64,000 bases of DNA from Sphingomonas sp. LT1P40. GTDB taxonomy: Bacteria; Pseudomonadota; Alphaproteobacteria; Sphingomonadales; Sphingomonadaceae. The stretch lies in contig NZ_JAXOJT010000001.1 in assembly GCF_036663835.1 (NCBI RefSeq), positions 372,001 through 436,000 of the forward strand. The letters are read 5' to 3'. Both the position numbers and the translations under genes were made by a program. This document shows, one piece after another, positions 44,456-55,013 of the stretch. The first letter of the stretch is position 1, and each line of letters begins with the position of its first letter. The notes beneath the pieces are model-generated. The model ran no database searches. It was not told where the DNA came from and saw nothing but the letters and a program-made list of their open reading frames with translations.

Positions 44456-45526
44456 GTGCTGTACGAACTCGCCGAATGGCTGGGCTTTCCGGGGCTGCTC
44501 AACCTGATCCGCTATCTGTCGTTCCGCACCGGTGCGGCGGTCGCGACGGCGCTGGTGATCGGTCTCATCATCGGGCCGCGCTTCATCGGCTGGCTGCGCG
44601 TGCGACAGGGCAAGGGGCAACCGATCCGCGCCGACGGGCCGCAGACACATCTGGCGAAGCGCGGCACCCCGACGATGGGCGGGCTGATGATCCTCACTAG
44701 CCTGTGCCTGTCGGTGTTGCTGTGGATGGATTTGAGCAATCCCTATGTCTGGGCCTGCACCTTCGTGACGCTGGGTTTCGGGATGATCGGGTTTCTCGAC
44801 GATTACGACAAGGTGCAGAAGTCCAGCACGGCGGGCGTTTCGGGCAAGGTGCGGTTGCTCGGCGAATTTTTGATCGCGGGCGTCGCGGCATGGGTCATCA
44901 CGCTACAGAACGGGACCGTGCTGTACGTGCCGTTCTTTAGCCAGTTCAGCGTCGATCTGGGCTATTTCTACATCGTATTCGCCGCCTTCACGATCGTGGC
45001 GTTCGGCAATGCGGTCAATCTGACCGACGGGCTGGACGGGCTGGCGACGATGCCGGTGATTATCGCCAGCATGGCGTTCATGCTGATCGTCTATGTCGTC
45101 GGCAACAAGATCTACTCGACCTATCTGGGCATTCCGCATGTGGCGGGAGCGGGCGATCTGGCGATCTTCTGTGGGGCGATCGTCGGCGCGGGCCTTGCGT
45201 TCCTGTGGTTCAACGCGCCGCCCGCCGCCGTGTTTATGGGCGATACCGGGTCGCTGGCTTTGGGCGGCGCCCTGGGCGCGATCGCGGTGACGTCGCACCA
45301 CGAGCTGGTGCTGGGCATCATCGGCGGGCTGTTCGTGGTCGAGGCGCTGAGCGTCATCATTCAGGTGTTCTGGTACAAGCGCACCGGCAGGCGCGTGTTC
45401 AAGATGGCTCCGATCCATCATCATTTCGAGCAATTGGGCTGGAGCGAGCCGACGGTCGTGATCCGGTTCTGGATCATCGCGTTCGTGCTGGCGCTGGCCG
45501 GGCTGGCTACGTTGAAGCTGCGGTGA
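44456..45526 (+). CDS. mraY: phospho-N-acetylmuramoyl-pentapeptide transferase
   Basis: 356 residues from GTG 44456 with about ten membrane helices. Catalytic region: [31 protein letters not shown] and [15 protein letters not shown] (the HHH motif), all typical of MraY. It transfers phospho-MurNAc-pentapeptide to undecaprenyl phosphate, forming lipid I at the inner membrane. 4-nt overlap (GTGA) with murD. Confidence 0.97.
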   Translation: MLYELAEWLGFPGLLNLIRYLSFRTGAAVATALVIGLIIGPRFIGWLRVRQGKGQPIRADGPQTHLAKRGTPTMGGLMILTSLCLSVLLWMDLSNPYVWACTFVTLGFGMIGFLDDYDKVQKSSTAGVSGKVRLLGEFLIAGVAAWVITLQNGTVLYVPFFSQFSVDLGYFYIVFAAFTIVAFGNAVNLTDGLDGLATMPVIIASMAFMLIVYVVGNKIYSTYLGIPHVAGAGDLAIFCGAIVGAGLAFLWFNAPPAAVFMGDTGSLALGGALGAIAVTSHHELVLGIIGGLFVVEALSVIIQVFWYKRTGRRVFKMAPIHHHFEQLGWSEPTVVIRFWIIAFVLALAGLATLKLR

Positions 45527-46863
45527 TTACGAGCGCAGCCTGGCGCGGCAAACGCTTTGCGGTGCTGGGGTTGGCGCGCTCGGGCGCGGCGAGCGTGCGC
45601 GCGCTGGTGGCGAGTGGGGCAGATGTGATTGGGTGGGACGACAACCATGCGGCGCAGCAAAGCGCTTGGGAGCAGGTGAAGGCTGATCGTCGTAATGGCG
45701 TCGAGCATCTCGGTTTCCAGACCAAGGACTGGATCAGCTTTCCGATCGATCTGAGCCGCTTCGATGCGGTGATCGTGTCGCCGGGCGTTCCGTTGAACCG
45801 CCATATCGTATCCGAGAAGGCGCGGGCGGCGAACGTGCCCATCATCGGCGACATCGAACTCTTCGCACAGGCGCGCGCCGAATTGCCGCCACACGAGGTC
45901 GTCGGCATCACCGGCACCAACGGCAAGTCGACCACGACCGCGCTGATCCACCATATCCTTGAAACCGCCGGCATCCCCGCGCGGCTCGGCGGCAACATCG
46001 GTCTGCCGATCCTCGACCAAGACCCTTTGCCATCAGGCGGCGTCTACGTGCTCGAACTGTCGAGCTATCAGATCGACCTGACGCACAGCCTGGATTGCGA
46101 TGTCGCGATCCTGCTCAACATCACGCCCGACCATCTCGACCGCTATGATCTGGGGTTCAAAGGCTACATGGCATCGAAGGCCCGGCTGTTTGAGATGCAG
46201 ACAAAAGGGCATGCGGCGATCATCGGCATCGGCGATGAAGCGTCGGCCGCTGTTGCCAAAGCAGTGGCGGTCGTTGGCCGTAGCGAAGACCTGACCAAGA
46301 TCGCGCCGGGTTTCTGCATGGACCAGTCGCGCTGGCCCGCGTTGCAAGGCCCACACAATGCGCAGAATGCGCTCGCCGCCATCGCCGCGTGCGAGGCTTT
46401 GGGCGTCGATCAGGCGAGCATCGATGCGGGGCTGGCGAGCTTTCCCGGCCTGCCGCACCGGATGGAGCGGGTGGCAACGCGAAACGGCGTAGTCTTTGTC
46501 AACGACAGCAAGGCAACCAACCCCGAATCCACCGCGCCCGCGCTGGCGGCCTATGACCGCATCCACTGGATCGTCGGGGGCAAGGCCAAGACCGAGGATC
46601 TGGAGGCGTGCCGTCCCGGCTTCGGGCATGTCGCGCGCGCCTATACGATCGGGGAATCGGCGGCGATGTTCGCGGATTTGCTGAAGGACCAGTTTCCGGT
46701 CGAACAGAGCGGGACGCTGGCCGTGGCGGTGCAATCGGCGGCGGCACAGGCCAAGGCGGGGGAAACGGTGCTGCTGTCACCCGCCTGCGCCTCGTTCGAC
46801 CAGTTTCGGGACTATGAGGATCGCGGCGACCAGTTTCGCGCTGCGGTGGGGGCGTTGGGATGA
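45523..46863 (+). CDS. murD: UDP-N-acetylmuramoylalanine--D-glutamate ligase
   Basis: 446 residues from GTG 45523; a longer open frame upstream lies inside mra[18 protein letters not shown] (UDP-binding Rossmann fold), [23 protein letters not shown] (P-loop), [23 protein letters not shown] and [20 protein letters not shown] are MurD signatures. It adds D-Glu to UDP-MurNAc-L-Ala in the cytoplasm. Confidence 0.97.
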   Translation: MITSAAWRGKRFAVLGLARSGAASVRALVASGADVIGWDDNHAAQQSAWEQVKADRRNGVEHLGFQTKDWISFPIDLSRFDAVIVSPGVPLNRHIVSEKARAANVPIIGDIELFAQARAELPPHEVVGITGTNGKSTTTALIHHILETAGIPARLGGNIGLPILDQDPLPSGGVYVLELSSYQIDLTHSLDCDVAILLNITPDHLDRYDLGFKGYMASKARLFEMQTKGHAAIIGIGDEASAAVAKAVAVVGRSEDLTKIAPGFCMDQSRWPALQGPHNAQNALAAIAACEALGVDQASIDAGLASFPGLPHRMERVATRNGVVFVNDSKATNPESTAPALAAYDRIHWIVGGKAKTEDLEACRPGFGHVARAYTIGESAAMFADLLKDQFPVEQSGTLAVAVQSAAAQAKAGETVLLSPACASFDQFRDYEDRGDQFRAAVGALG

Positions 46864-48095
46864 CGGATATCAGGCGTAATCTCCCGGTGGTGCAGCAGAA
46901 AAAGGGTCTGCGCGACCGGTTCGAGGACAAGCTGAGCCGCGGCAGCAAGTCGGCGGTCGGCCTGTGGTTCTGGGAGATCGACCGGGTTTTGCTGCTGCTC
47001 GCCTTGCTGCTGATCGGCATCGGGCTGGTCGCGGTGGCGGCGGCGTCACCGGCTTCGGCGGTGCGCTATTCCGACGCCGACAAGCAGTTCGCGGCGATGC
47101 ATTATTTCTGGCGACAGGCGATGTGGATCGGCGTGTCGGTACCGGTGCTGCTGGTGGTGTCGATGCTGCCGGTCAATTTCGCGCGGCGCGCGGCGATCGT
47201 CGGGACAATCGTGTGCATCGTGCTGGTGGCGATTGCGGGTTTCTTTGGCGCGGAGGTCAACGGTGCGCGGCGCTGGATCGGCTTCGGCATCGCGTCGTTC
47301 CAGCCGTCGGAATTTCTGAAACCGTTTTTCATCATCACCACCGCCTGGCTGCTGTCGATGCGGGCGAAGGATGCCGACCTGCCGGTGATCCCGCTGACCG
47401 GCGTGTTGACCGCGCTGGTCGCCGCGTTGCTGATGAAGCAGCCGGATTTCGGACAGACGATGGTGTTCGGGCTGGTGTGGGTCGTGCTGCTGATGCTGGC
47501 GGGCATCTCCACGCGCGCGATCGGCGTGCTGGGCGGCGGCGCGATTGCCGGCGTGATCGCGGCCTATGTCTTTTACGACACGGCGCGCACGCGCATCGAC
47601 AGCTTCCTGTTTCCCGATCCCGAAAAGGCGGCGGCAGAGCATTATCAGACCGACATGGCGCATGCCGTGCTGACCGCGGGCGGCGCGACCGGCACCGGGC
47701 CGGGCGGCGGCGAGGTCAAGTTCAAGCTGCCCGAGGCGCATACCGACTATATCTTTTCGGTCGTGGGGGAAGAGTTCGGGCTGATCGCGTGCATCGCCAT
47801 CGCATTGCTCTATCTGGCGATCATCATTCGCGTGCTCATCAAATTGCTCGACGAGGAGGATAATTTCCGCCTGCTCGCCGCCGCTGGCCTCGCGGCCCAA
47901 TTCGGGATTCAGGCGCTGATCAACATGGCGGTGAATACCGGGCTCGCGCCCTCCAAGGGGATGACCTTGCCGTTCATTTCCTATGGCGGATCGTCGATGA
48001 TCGCGCTGTCGATCGGGATGGGACTATTGCTCGCCTTCACGCGGCGGAACCCGTATCTGAAGCGCTCACCCTATACGGTTCGAGGAAGCGGTTGA
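46860..48095 (+). CDS. ftsW: septal peptidoglycan polymerase FtsW
   Basis: 411 residues, ten membrane segments, SEDS family. The N-terminal ~35 residues are charged and cytoplasmic. FFGAEVNGARRWIGFGIASFQPSE, LMKQPDFGQTMV, AHTDYIFSVVGEEFGLI and LPFISYGGSSMIAL contain the conserved Glu/Asp residues of SEDS glycosyltransferases. It polymerises lipid II with FtsI. Overlaps murD by 4 nt and murG by 1 nt. Confidence 0.96.
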   Translation: MTDIRRNLPVVQQKKGLRDRFEDKLSRGSKSAVGLWFWEIDRVLLLLALLLIGIGLVAVAAASPASAVRYSDADKQFAAMHYFWRQAMWIGVSVPVLLVVSMLPVNFARRAAIVGTIVCIVLVAIAGFFGAEVNGARRWIGFGIASFQPSEFLKPFFIITTAWLLSMRAKDADLPVIPLTGVLTALVAALLMKQPDFGQTMVFGLVWVVLLMLAGISTRAIGVLGGGAIAGVIAAYVFYDTARTRIDSFLFPDPEKAAAEHYQTDMAHAVLTAGGATGTGPGGGEVKFKLPEAHTDYIFSVVGEEFGLIACIAIALLYLAIIIRVLIKLLDEEDNFRLLAAAGLAAQFGIQALINMAVNTGLAPSKGMTLPFISYGGSSMIALSIGMGLLLAFTRRNPYLKRSPYTVRGSG

Positions 48096-49252
48096 TGGCG
48101 GGCAAGCACTATGTCGTGGCGGCGGGCGGCACCGGCGGGCACATGGTTCCGGCGGCAGCCCTGGCGGCCGAGCTGACGCGGCGCGGGCACCGCGTGGCTT
48201 TGGTCAGCGACGAGCGCGGCGTGCGCTTCCCCGACCTGTTCGACGGGATCGAGACGCGGGTGGTGCCGGCGTCGCGTTTTTCGGGTGGGCCGTGGGCGTG
48301 GATGAAGGCGACCGGGCTGATGTTGCGCGGGCGGCGTGCGGCGCGGGCGCTGTACCGCGAGTTTCAGCCGGCGGCGGTGGTGGCGTTCGGGGGCTATGCG
48401 TCGATGCCCGCGCTGATGGCGGCATTTTCGGCGAAGGTGCCGACGATCATCCATGAGCAGAATGCCGTGCTGGGTCGCGTCAACCGGCTGGTCGCGGGCA
48501 AGGTCGATGCGATCGCGACGAGCTATGAAAATGTCGAGCGGCTGAAGCCGAAATATGAGAGCAAGACACATCTGGTGGGCAATCCGGTACGCGAGGCGGT
48601 GCTGGACCTGCGGCTGAAACCCTATCCGCCGCTGGAGGAAGAAGGGATTTTCCGCGTCCTCGTTACCGGGGGGAGCCAGGGCGCAACCGTGCTGAGCGAG
48701 GTCGTCCCCGACGGGTTGGCATTGCTGCCCGTGCATTTCCGCCGCCGGTTACAGGTGACGCATCAGGCGCGGCTGGAGGACATCGACGAGGTTCGCCGCA
48801 AATATGCCGAGCATGGCATTCCGGCGGAGATCGCCACCTATCTGCCCGACCTGCCGGAGCGGCTGGCCTGGGCGCATATCGTGATCGCGCGGGCTGGCGC
48901 TTCGACGATCGCCGAGCTGACGGCGGCGGGGCGTCCGGCGATTCTGGTGCCGCTGCCATCGGCGACCGACGATCACCAGACCGCAAACGCGCGCGAGATC
49001 AGCGAAGCGGGCGGCGCGCGGACGATTTCGCAGCGGGCATTCACGGCGCAGGAACTGGCGAAGCAGATCCAGAAGCTGGGCCTCGATCCGGCGGCGCTGG
49101 CCAATGCCGCGGCGTGCGCGCGCAGCGTCGGGCGGCCGGATGCGGTGCGTGACTTGGCCGATCTGGTCGAATCGATCGATGCCGACTGGGCTTCGGCGGG
49201 CATGGGTCGGGCGGAACCGGTGACGATTCAGCGCGGGGAAGCTTACGCGTGA
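48095..49252 (+). CDS. murG: UDP-GlcNAc--lipid I N-acetylglucosaminyltransferase MurG
   Basis: 385 residues from ATG 48095 (TGATG overlap with ftsW; the TTG immediately upstream is less likely). [15 protein letters not shown] is the MurG G-loop, with [32 protein letters not shown] and [11 protein letters not shown] following. GT-B glycosyltransferase that converts lipid I to lipid II on the inner face of the membrane. Confidence 0.97.
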   Translation: MAGKHYVVAAGGTGGHMVPAAALAAELTRRGHRVALVSDERGVRFPDLFDGIETRVVPASRFSGGPWAWMKATGLMLRGRRAARALYREFQPAAVVAFGGYASMPALMAAFSAKVPTIIHEQNAVLGRVNRLVAGKVDAIATSYENVERLKPKYESKTHLVGNPVREAVLDLRLKPYPPLEEEGIFRVLVTGGSQGATVLSEVVPDGLALLPVHFRRRLQVTHQARLEDIDEVRRKYAEHGIPAEIATYLPDLPERLAWAHIVIARAGASTIAELTAAGRPAILVPLPSATDDHQTANAREISEAGGARTISQRAFTAQELAKQIQKLGLDPAALANAAACARSVGRPDAVRDLADLVESIDADWASAGMGRAEPVTIQRGEAYA

Positions 49253-50682
49253 AGGGCGTCGCAACCGATATCGGCACCATCCATTTCGTCGGCATCGGCG
49301 GGATCGGCATGTCGGGCATCGCCGAGGTGATGCACAATCTGGGCTATAAGGTGCAGGGCAGCGACGTGGCCGAGGGCTATGTCGTCGAGGGACTGCGCAA
49401 ACGCGGGATCGCGATTACCATTGGCCAGAGCGCCGACAATCTGGGTGACGCGGCGGTGGTGGTGACATCGACCGCGATCAAGCGTGACAACCCGGAAGTT
49501 CAGGGTGCCTATGCCCGGCGTATCCCGGTGGTGCGGCGGGCGGAGATGCTGGCCGAACTGATGCGCCTTAAATCGACCGTCGCGGTGGCGGGCACGCATG
49601 GCAAGACGACGACGACCAGCATGATCGCGGCGCTGCTGGATGCGGGCGGGATCGACCCGACCGTCATCAATGGCGGCATCATCAACCAGTACGGCTCCAA
49701 CGCACGGCTGGGCGACAGCGAGTGGATGGTGGTCGAAGCGGATGAGAGCGACGGCAGCTTCCTGCGGCTCGACGGCACGATCGCGGTGGTCACCAATATC
49801 GATCCCGAGCATCTGGATCATTACGGATCGTTCGAGCGGGCGAAGGACGCCTATGTCGAGTTCGTCGAGAATGTGCCGTTTTATGGTGCGGCGCTGCTGT
49901 GCCTCGATCATCCCGAGGTTCAGGCGATCATCCCGCGTGTGCGCGACCGACGGATCGTGACCTATGGCTTTGCGGCGTCGGCGGACGTGCGCGGCGTCAA
50001 CGTCCAGCCCTACCCCGGCGGCAACCGGTTCGAGGTCGTCATTCGCAACCGCGACGGCAGCACGCGATCGATCGAGCAGGTCGATCTGCCGATGGCGGGC
50101 CGTCACAATGTGCAGAACGCGCTGGCCGCAATCGGGGTGGCGCTGGAACTGGGCATATCCGATGCGACGATCCAGCAGGGTTTCGGCAAGTTCGGCGGGG
50201 TGAAGCGGCGTTTCACCAAGGTTGGCGAGATCGCCTTTGACGATGTCAAGCCAGCCATCGTGATCGACGATTACGGGCATCACCCGGTCGAAATTCGCGC
50301 GGTGCTGGCGGCGGCGCGTGAGAGTGCTGAGGGGCGGGTGATCGCGGTGGTTCAGCCGCATCGCTACTCGCGCCTTGGCAACCTAATGGATGACTTCGCA
50401 CAGGCATTTAACGATGCCGACATGGTCTATGTGACCCCGGTCTATGCCGCAGGCGAAGCGCCGGTCGAGGGCGTCGATGCCGAGGCGCTGGTGGCACGGA
50501 CCGGCGAGCGCGGGCATCGCTCGGCGGCGACAATCGCCGATGCCGATGCTCTGGCGGCGGAAGTCGCGCGGATCGTGCAGCCGGGCGACCAGATCGTGTG
50601 TCTGGGCGCGGGCGATATCACCAAATGGGCGGCGGGGCTGGCCGATGCGGTCGCCGCACAGCACGAGGGCGTGGTGGCATGA
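49249..50682 (+). CDS. murC: UDP-N-acetylmuramate--L-alanine ligase
   Basis: 477 residues from GTG 49249. [30 protein letters not shown] (P-loop), [28 protein letters not shown] and QPHRYSRL are MurC signatures. It catalyses the first Mur ligase step. Overlaps murG and the following 63-codon ORF by 4 nt each. Confidence 0.97.
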   Translation: MKGVATDIGTIHFVGIGGIGMSGIAEVMHNLGYKVQGSDVAEGYVVEGLRKRGIAITIGQSADNLGDAAVVVTSTAIKRDNPEVQGAYARRIPVVRRAEMLAELMRLKSTVAVAGTHGKTTTTSMIAALLDAGGIDPTVINGGIINQYGSNARLGDSEWMVVEADESDGSFLRLDGTIAVVTNIDPEHLDHYGSFERAKDAYVEFVENVPFYGAALLCLDHPEVQAIIPRVRDRRIVTYGFAASADVRGVNVQPYPGGNRFEVVIRNRDGSTRSIEQVDLPMAGRHNVQNALAAIGVALELGISDATIQQGFGKFGGVKRRFTKVGEIAFDDVKPAIVIDDYGHHPVEIRAVLAAARESAEGRVIAVVQPHRYSRLGNLMDDFAQAFNDADMVYVTPVYAAGEAPVEGVDAEALVARTGERGHRSAATIADADALAAEVARIVQPGDQIVCLGAGDITKWAAGLADAVAAQHEGVVA

Positions 50683-50870
50683 GCGACTGGTTCACCCTCG
50701 CCACCGACATGCAGCGCGAAATCCTGCGCGCACAAAAGGCGCAGATGAATGCCGCGCAGACGATGCTCGACGCGGGCAAGCAAGTCGCCGAATTGCAGGA
50801 TGCGGGACAGAAGGTGGCCGAGGCCAACCTGACCTTGTGGAAGCAATGGTCGAAGATGTGGGGCGTGTGA
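50679..50870 (+). CDS. 63-residue helical protein of unknown function inside the dcw cluster
   Basis: Starts with ATGA overlapping the murC stop and ends with TGATG overlapping the murB start, so it is fully embedded and coupled. The sequence is amphipathic and rich in Ala, Gln, Lys and Met ([20 protein letters not shown]), with two aromatic ends ([10 protein letters not shown] and [11 protein letters not shown]). It is probably a single soluble or peripheral helix pair, faintly phasin-like. No signal peptide or membrane segment. Absent from the textbook E. coli dcw cluster. Confidence 0.75.
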   Translation: MSDWFTLATDMQREILRAQKAQMNAAQTMLDAGKQVAELQDAGQKVAEANLTLWKQWSKMWGV

Positions 50871-51808
50871 TGAGCGTTGCGCTTCTCCCCAAGGTTCGCG
50901 GGCGACTGACTCCCGACGCGCGGCTTGCGCCACTGGTGTGGTTCAAAAGCGGCGGGACGGCAGAATGGCTGTTCGAGCCGGCCGATGTCGAGGATCTGAC
51001 GGCGTTTCTCGCCGATCTTGATCCGGCGGTGCCGGTAATGGCGCTGGGGCTTGGTTCCAATCTGATCGTGCGCGACGGCGGCGTAGCGGGTGTCGTGGTG
51101 CGGCTGGGCAAGGCGTTCGCCACGGTGACGCAGGATGGCGAAGATCCCGTCACGTTGGATTGCGGCGGTGGGGCTTCGGGTATCCTCGTCTGCTCGACCG
51201 CGCGCGATGCGGGTGTCGCGGGCCTTGAGTTCTTGCGCTCGATCCCGGGCACGGTCGGCGGGTTCGTGCGCATGAACGGCGGCGCCTATGGCAGCGAAGT
51301 GAAGGACATCCTCGTCGATTGCGATGTGGTGCTGCGATCGGGCGAGCTGGTGACGCTGCCGGTCTATGACCTCGAATATAGCTATCGCCATTCCGAATTG
51401 CCCGAGGGTGCGATCGTCGTGGCCGCGCGGTTTCGCGGGCGGCGGGGTGAGAAGCTGGCAATCCAGGCCGAAATGGACCGCATCGGTGCCGCTCGTGAGG
51501 AATCGCAGCCGCTGCGCAGCAAGACTGGCGGTTCGACCTTCAAGAACCCGCCGGGTGAAAAGGCATGGGCGCTGGTCGATGCGGCGGGCTGTCGCGGGCT
51601 GAAGCGCGGCGGGGCGCAGGTGAGCGAGAAGCACACCAACTTCCTGCTGAACACCGGTGATGCGACGAGCGCGGATATCGAGGGATTGGGTGAGGATGTG
51701 CGGGCGCGGGTGAAGGCGCATTCCGGCGTCGAACTGGAATGGGAAATTCAGCGTGTCGGCGTGTTCGCCGACGACGCCAATCAGAAAACTGTGGGTGTGG
51801 CGAAGTGA
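50870..51808 (+). CDS. murB: UDP-N-acetylenolpyruvoylglucosamine reductase
   Basis: 312 residues from ATG 50870; a frame with an ATG 8 codons upstream lies inside the preceding ORF. LVWFKSGGTAEWLFEP and LGLGSNLIVRDGG (FAD-binding), GLEFLRSIPGTVGGFVRMNGGAYG, FKNPPGEKAWALVDAAGCRG and SEKHTNFLLN are MurB signatures, including the catalytic Ser/Cys-type KTGGSTFKNP loop. It reduces UDP-GlcNAc-enolpyruvate to UDP-MurNAc. Confidence 0.97.
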   Translation: MSVALLPKVRGRLTPDARLAPLVWFKSGGTAEWLFEPADVEDLTAFLADLDPAVPVMALGLGSNLIVRDGGVAGVVVRLGKAFATVTQDGEDPVTLDCGGGASGILVCSTARDAGVAGLEFLRSIPGTVGGFVRMNGGAYGSEVKDILVDCDVVLRSGELVTLPVYDLEYSYRHSELPEGAIVVAARFRGRRGEKLAIQAEMDRIGAAREESQPLRSKTGGSTFKNPPGEKAWALVDAAGCRGLKRGGAQVSEKHTNFLLNTGDATSADIEGLGEDVRARVKAHSGVELEWEIQRVGVFADDANQKTVGVAK

Positions 51809-52740
51809 CCGAAAAGCTCCACATTGCCGTCCTCATGGGCGGCTGGTCGGCCGAACGTCCCGTGTCGCTGATGTCGGGCGAAGGCGTGGCCGAGGCGCTG
51901 GAATCGCTGGGCCATCGCGTGACCCGCATCGACATGGACCGGGACGTTGCGGCGAAGCTCGCCGCCGCCAAGCCCGACGTCGTGTTCAACGCGCTGCACG
52001 GAACGCCGGGCGAGGACGGCACCGTGCAGGGCATGCTCGACCTGATGGGCCTGAAATACACGCATTCGGGCATGGTCACGTCGGTGATTGCGATCGACAA
52101 AATGCTGACCAAACAGGCTTTGGTGCCGCACGGTATTCCGATGCCGGGCGGGCATATCGTCAAGACGGCGGACCTGTACCAGGCCGATCCGCTGCCGCGC
52201 CCCTATGTGTTGAAGCCGGTCAACGAAGGGTCGTCGGTCGGTGTCGCCATTGTCACGACGGAGGGCAACTACGGCAATCCGATCGCGCCCGACGCCAAGG
52301 GTCCGTGGCAGGAATTCGACGAATTGCTCGCCGAACCCTTCATTCGCGGGCGCGAACTGACCACGGCGGTGCTGGGCGACAAGGCGCTGGGCGTGACCGA
52401 GTTGAAGCCGAAGAGCGGCTTCTACGACTTCGACGCCAAATATACCGATGGGCTGACCGAACATATCTGCCCCGCCGAAATCCCGGACGAGATCGCCGAG
52501 GCGTGCAAGCGTATGGCGCTCGACGCGCATCGGTTGCTGGGGTGCAAGGGCGCGTCGCGCTCCGATTTTCGCTGGGACGACGAATTGGGAATCAGCGGGC
52601 TGTTCCTGCTGGAGGTGAATACCCAGCCGGGGATGACCGCGCTAAGCCTTGTCCCCGAACAGGCGAAGCATCTGGGCATGAGCTATCCGCAACTGGTTCA
52701 GGCCATTGTCGACGAAGCGTTGAGCGAGGCGGGGACATGA
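51805..52740 (+). CDS. ddl: D-alanine--D-alanine ligase
   Basis: 311 residues from GTG 51805 (GTGA overlap with murB). VLMGGWSAERPVSLMSGEGV, ALHGTPGEDGTVQGML, KPVNEGSSVGV, ELTTAVLGDKALGVTEL and FLLEVNTQPGMTALSLVPEQ are ATP-grasp Ddl signatures. It produces the D-Ala-D-Ala used by MurF. EVNTQPGMT confirms the metal/phosphate site. Confidence 0.97.
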   Translation: MTEKLHIAVLMGGWSAERPVSLMSGEGVAEALESLGHRVTRIDMDRDVAAKLAAAKPDVVFNALHGTPGEDGTVQGMLDLMGLKYTHSGMVTSVIAIDKMLTKQALVPHGIPMPGGHIVKTADLYQADPLPRPYVLKPVNEGSSVGVAIVTTEGNYGNPIAPDAKGPWQEFDELLAEPFIRGRELTTAVLGDKALGVTELKPKSGFYDFDAKYTDGLTEHICPAEIPDEIAEACKRMALDAHRLLGCKGASRSDFRWDDELGISGLFLLEVNTQPGMTALSLVPEQAKHLGMSYPQLVQAIVDEALSEAGT

Positions 52741-53630
52741 GCCGCAAGCCCAGCCCCGCCAAACGTCCGACGGTAAAGCCGAAACGCCGGACACAGCCGA
52801 AGAAGAAACAGCCGGGCGTGCTCGACCTCGCCATCGCCGCGATTCCGCTGAGCGATGCGGCGCTGCATCGCGTAGTCGTCTGGGGCATCACCGGCATCGC
52901 GGCGGCGTCCGCGCTAGGTGTTGCGACGCTGTTCGGTGTGCCCGGCATGATCGGCACGGCGGTGGCGGAGGGTGTCGGTCGCGCCGGGTTCCGGGTCGAG
53001 CAAGTCGAAGTGTCCGGCATCAAGCGTGCCGAAAAGATGACCGTCTATAACTACGCGCTCGACCAGAAATCGCGCGCGATGCCGCTGGTCGATCTGGACG
53101 AAGTGCGCGGGCGGCTGATGACGATCGGCTGGGTTGCCGACGCGCGCGTCTCGCGCCGCCTGCCCGATACGCTGCAAATCCACATCGTCGAACGCAAGGC
53201 GGCGGCGGTGTGGCAGCATCAGGGTCAGCTGATGCTGATCGACAATGAAGGGGTGCTGCTGGAGCCGGTGTCGGCGGAGGCGATGCCCGATCTGCCGCTG
53301 GTGATCGGCGACGGTGCCTATGCGCAGCAGCCGGCCTATCAGCAATTGCTGAACGCCGCACCCGCGCTGAAGCCGCTGGTCAAGGCGGCGACATGGATCG
53401 GCAACCGCCGCTGGGATTTGAGCTTCAACACTGGCGAGCGGCTGGCACTGCCAGAGGGTGAGGTGGAGGCGGCCAAGGCGCTGACCAAATTCGCCGAACT
53501 GGACGGGGCCGACCGACTGTTGGGGCGCGGATACATGCGCTTCGACATGCGCGATCCGACGCGGCTGGTGGTGCGGATGCCGGGGCAGGTGGTTCGCAAA
53601 GAAATCGTAACGGCGAGTGTGGGCGAGTAG
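52737..53630 (+). CDS. ftsQ: cell division protein FtsQ
   Basis: 297 residues, ATGA overlap with ddl. Very basic, Lys/Pro-rich cytoplasmic N-terminus (about 1-30), one membrane helix (about 45-70), a POTRA domain starting near FRVEQVEVSGIKRAEKMTVY, then the FtsQ beta domain with ARVSRRLPDTLQIHIVERKAAAVWQ. Scaffolds FtsB and FtsL in the periplasm. 9 nt precede ftsA. Confidence 0.94.
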   Translation: MSRKPSPAKRPTVKPKRRTQPKKKQPGVLDLAIAAIPLSDAALHRVVVWGITGIAAASALGVATLFGVPGMIGTAVAEGVGRAGFRVEQVEVSGIKRAEKMTVYNYALDQKSRAMPLVDLDEVRGRLMTIGWVADARVSRRLPDTLQIHIVERKAAAVWQHQGQLMLIDNEGVLLEPVSAEAMPDLPLVIGDGAYAQQPAYQQLLNAAPALKPLVKAATWIGNRRWDLSFNTGERLALPEGEVEAAKALTKFAELDGADRLLGRGYMRFDMRDPTRLVVRMPGQVVRKEIVTASVGE

Positions 53631-53639
53631 GGGATTATC

Positions 53640-54899
53640 ATGGCCAAGACAGCACCTGAGGGACTGATTACCGCACTCGACATCGGATCGTCGAAAGTGT
53701 CCGCACTGATCGCGCAAAAGGGCGATGGCGGCGAACTGATGGTGCTCGGCACCGGGCAGCGCGAAAGCCGGGGCGTACAGCGCGGCTATATCGCCGACAT
53801 GCGCGCGACCGAGGTCGCGGTGCGCGAGGCGGTCGAGCAGGCCGAGCGGATCGCCGGCACGAATATCGAGGATGTGTGGGTCAGCTTCTCCGCCGGTGGG
53901 CTGATCTCCGACATCCTTCGGCTTGAAGTCGATCTGGGCGGGCATCGCGTTGAGCAGTCGGACGTGGACGATCTGCTGCGCGCGGGGCGGGATTCGATCA
54001 ATCCGGGCGGACGCATGGTGCTGCATGCGCATCCCACCCGCTATACGCTGGACGGGCTGGCGGGCGTGAAGCAACCCAAGGGTCTGCACGCCGAGCGGCT
54101 GGGCGTCGATATTCACGTCGTCTCGACCGAGGGTGCGCCGGTGCGTAACCTCGATCTGTGCGTCCGTTCGGCGCATCTGGAGGTCAAGTCGATCATTGCC
54201 GCGCCGGTTGCGACGGGGCTGGCGTGCCTGTCCGAGGAAGAGCGCGAGCTGGGCGTGGCGCTGGTCGAGATCGGGGCGGGCGTGACCAACGTGTCGGTGT
54301 ACAAGGATGGCGTGCTCACCGGCCTCGCGTCGATCGCGTGCGGATCGGCCGATATCACCGACGATATCGCCAGCGCATTCGGCACGCGGCGCGGGCAGGC
54401 CGAGCGGATGAAATGCTTTTACGGCAGCGCCAACATGACGCCGCGCGACAATCACGAGATGATCGACGTCGCGCCGATCGCGGCGGACGAAGATGCGGAG
54501 AGCGGGCGCATTACCCGCGCGCAATTGATCGCGGTCATCCGCCAGCGGCTCGATCGGCTGATGGTCGATATCGGCAAGGAACTGACCAAGTTCAATTTCG
54601 AGGACCCGGTCGGGCGACAGATCGTGCTGACCGGCGGCGGGGCGGAGCTGAAGGGCATTGCCGATTATGCGCAACAGGCGTTGGGCCGTTCGGTGCGGAT
54701 CGGCCGTCCGCGCGGGCTAACGGCGCTGCCGGAAGCGCATAGCGGGCCGGCATTTGCGACGCTGGCGGGGCTGGCGACCTTTGCCGCCGCCGATCCGGTA
54801 GACCTGCGCGCGCTGCAATCGTCGCATCAACTGGTTACGCGTGCGAATCCAAAGGCGATGTTTCAGCGCATGGTCGCGGCGTTTCGTGCGAATTATTGA
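53640..54899 (+). CDS. ftsA: cell division protein FtsA
   Basis: 419 residues. Actin-like ATPase: ALDIGSSKVSALIAQ (phosphate 1), RGYIADM, VEIGAGVTNVSVYKDG (phosphate 2), VLTGGGAELKG (adenosine) and the C-terminal amphipathic membrane-targeting helix (FQRMVAAFRANY). Tethers FtsZ to the membrane. 114 nt, probably with a further promoter, separate it from ftsZ. Confidence 0.97.
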   Translation: MAKTAPEGLITALDIGSSKVSALIAQKGDGGELMVLGTGQRESRGVQRGYIADMRATEVAVREAVEQAERIAGTNIEDVWVSFSAGGLISDILRLEVDLGGHRVEQSDVDDLLRAGRDSINPGGRMVLHAHPTRYTLDGLAGVKQPKGLHAERLGVDIHVVSTEGAPVRNLDLCVRSAHLEVKSIIAAPVATGLACLSEEERELGVALVEIGAGVTNVSVYKDGVLTGLASIACGSADITDDIASAFGTRRGQAERMKCFYGSANMTPRDNHEMIDVAPIAADEDAESGRITRAQLIAVIRQRLDRLMVDIGKELTKFNFEDPVGRQIVLTGGGAELKGIADYAQQALGRSVRIGRPRGLTALPEAHSGPAFATLAGLATFAAADPVDLRALQSSHQLVTRANPKAMFQRMVAAFRANY

Positions 54900-55013
54900 A
54901 GAATAATGACGGGGGCGGATGATATCGCTGGAACCGCCCCTGCGCATGGTGCAAAACGCAAGATTAAGCAGGGGTCGCTCGTGGGGTGCGGCGCTTGAGG
55001 AGACACGTTAAAG

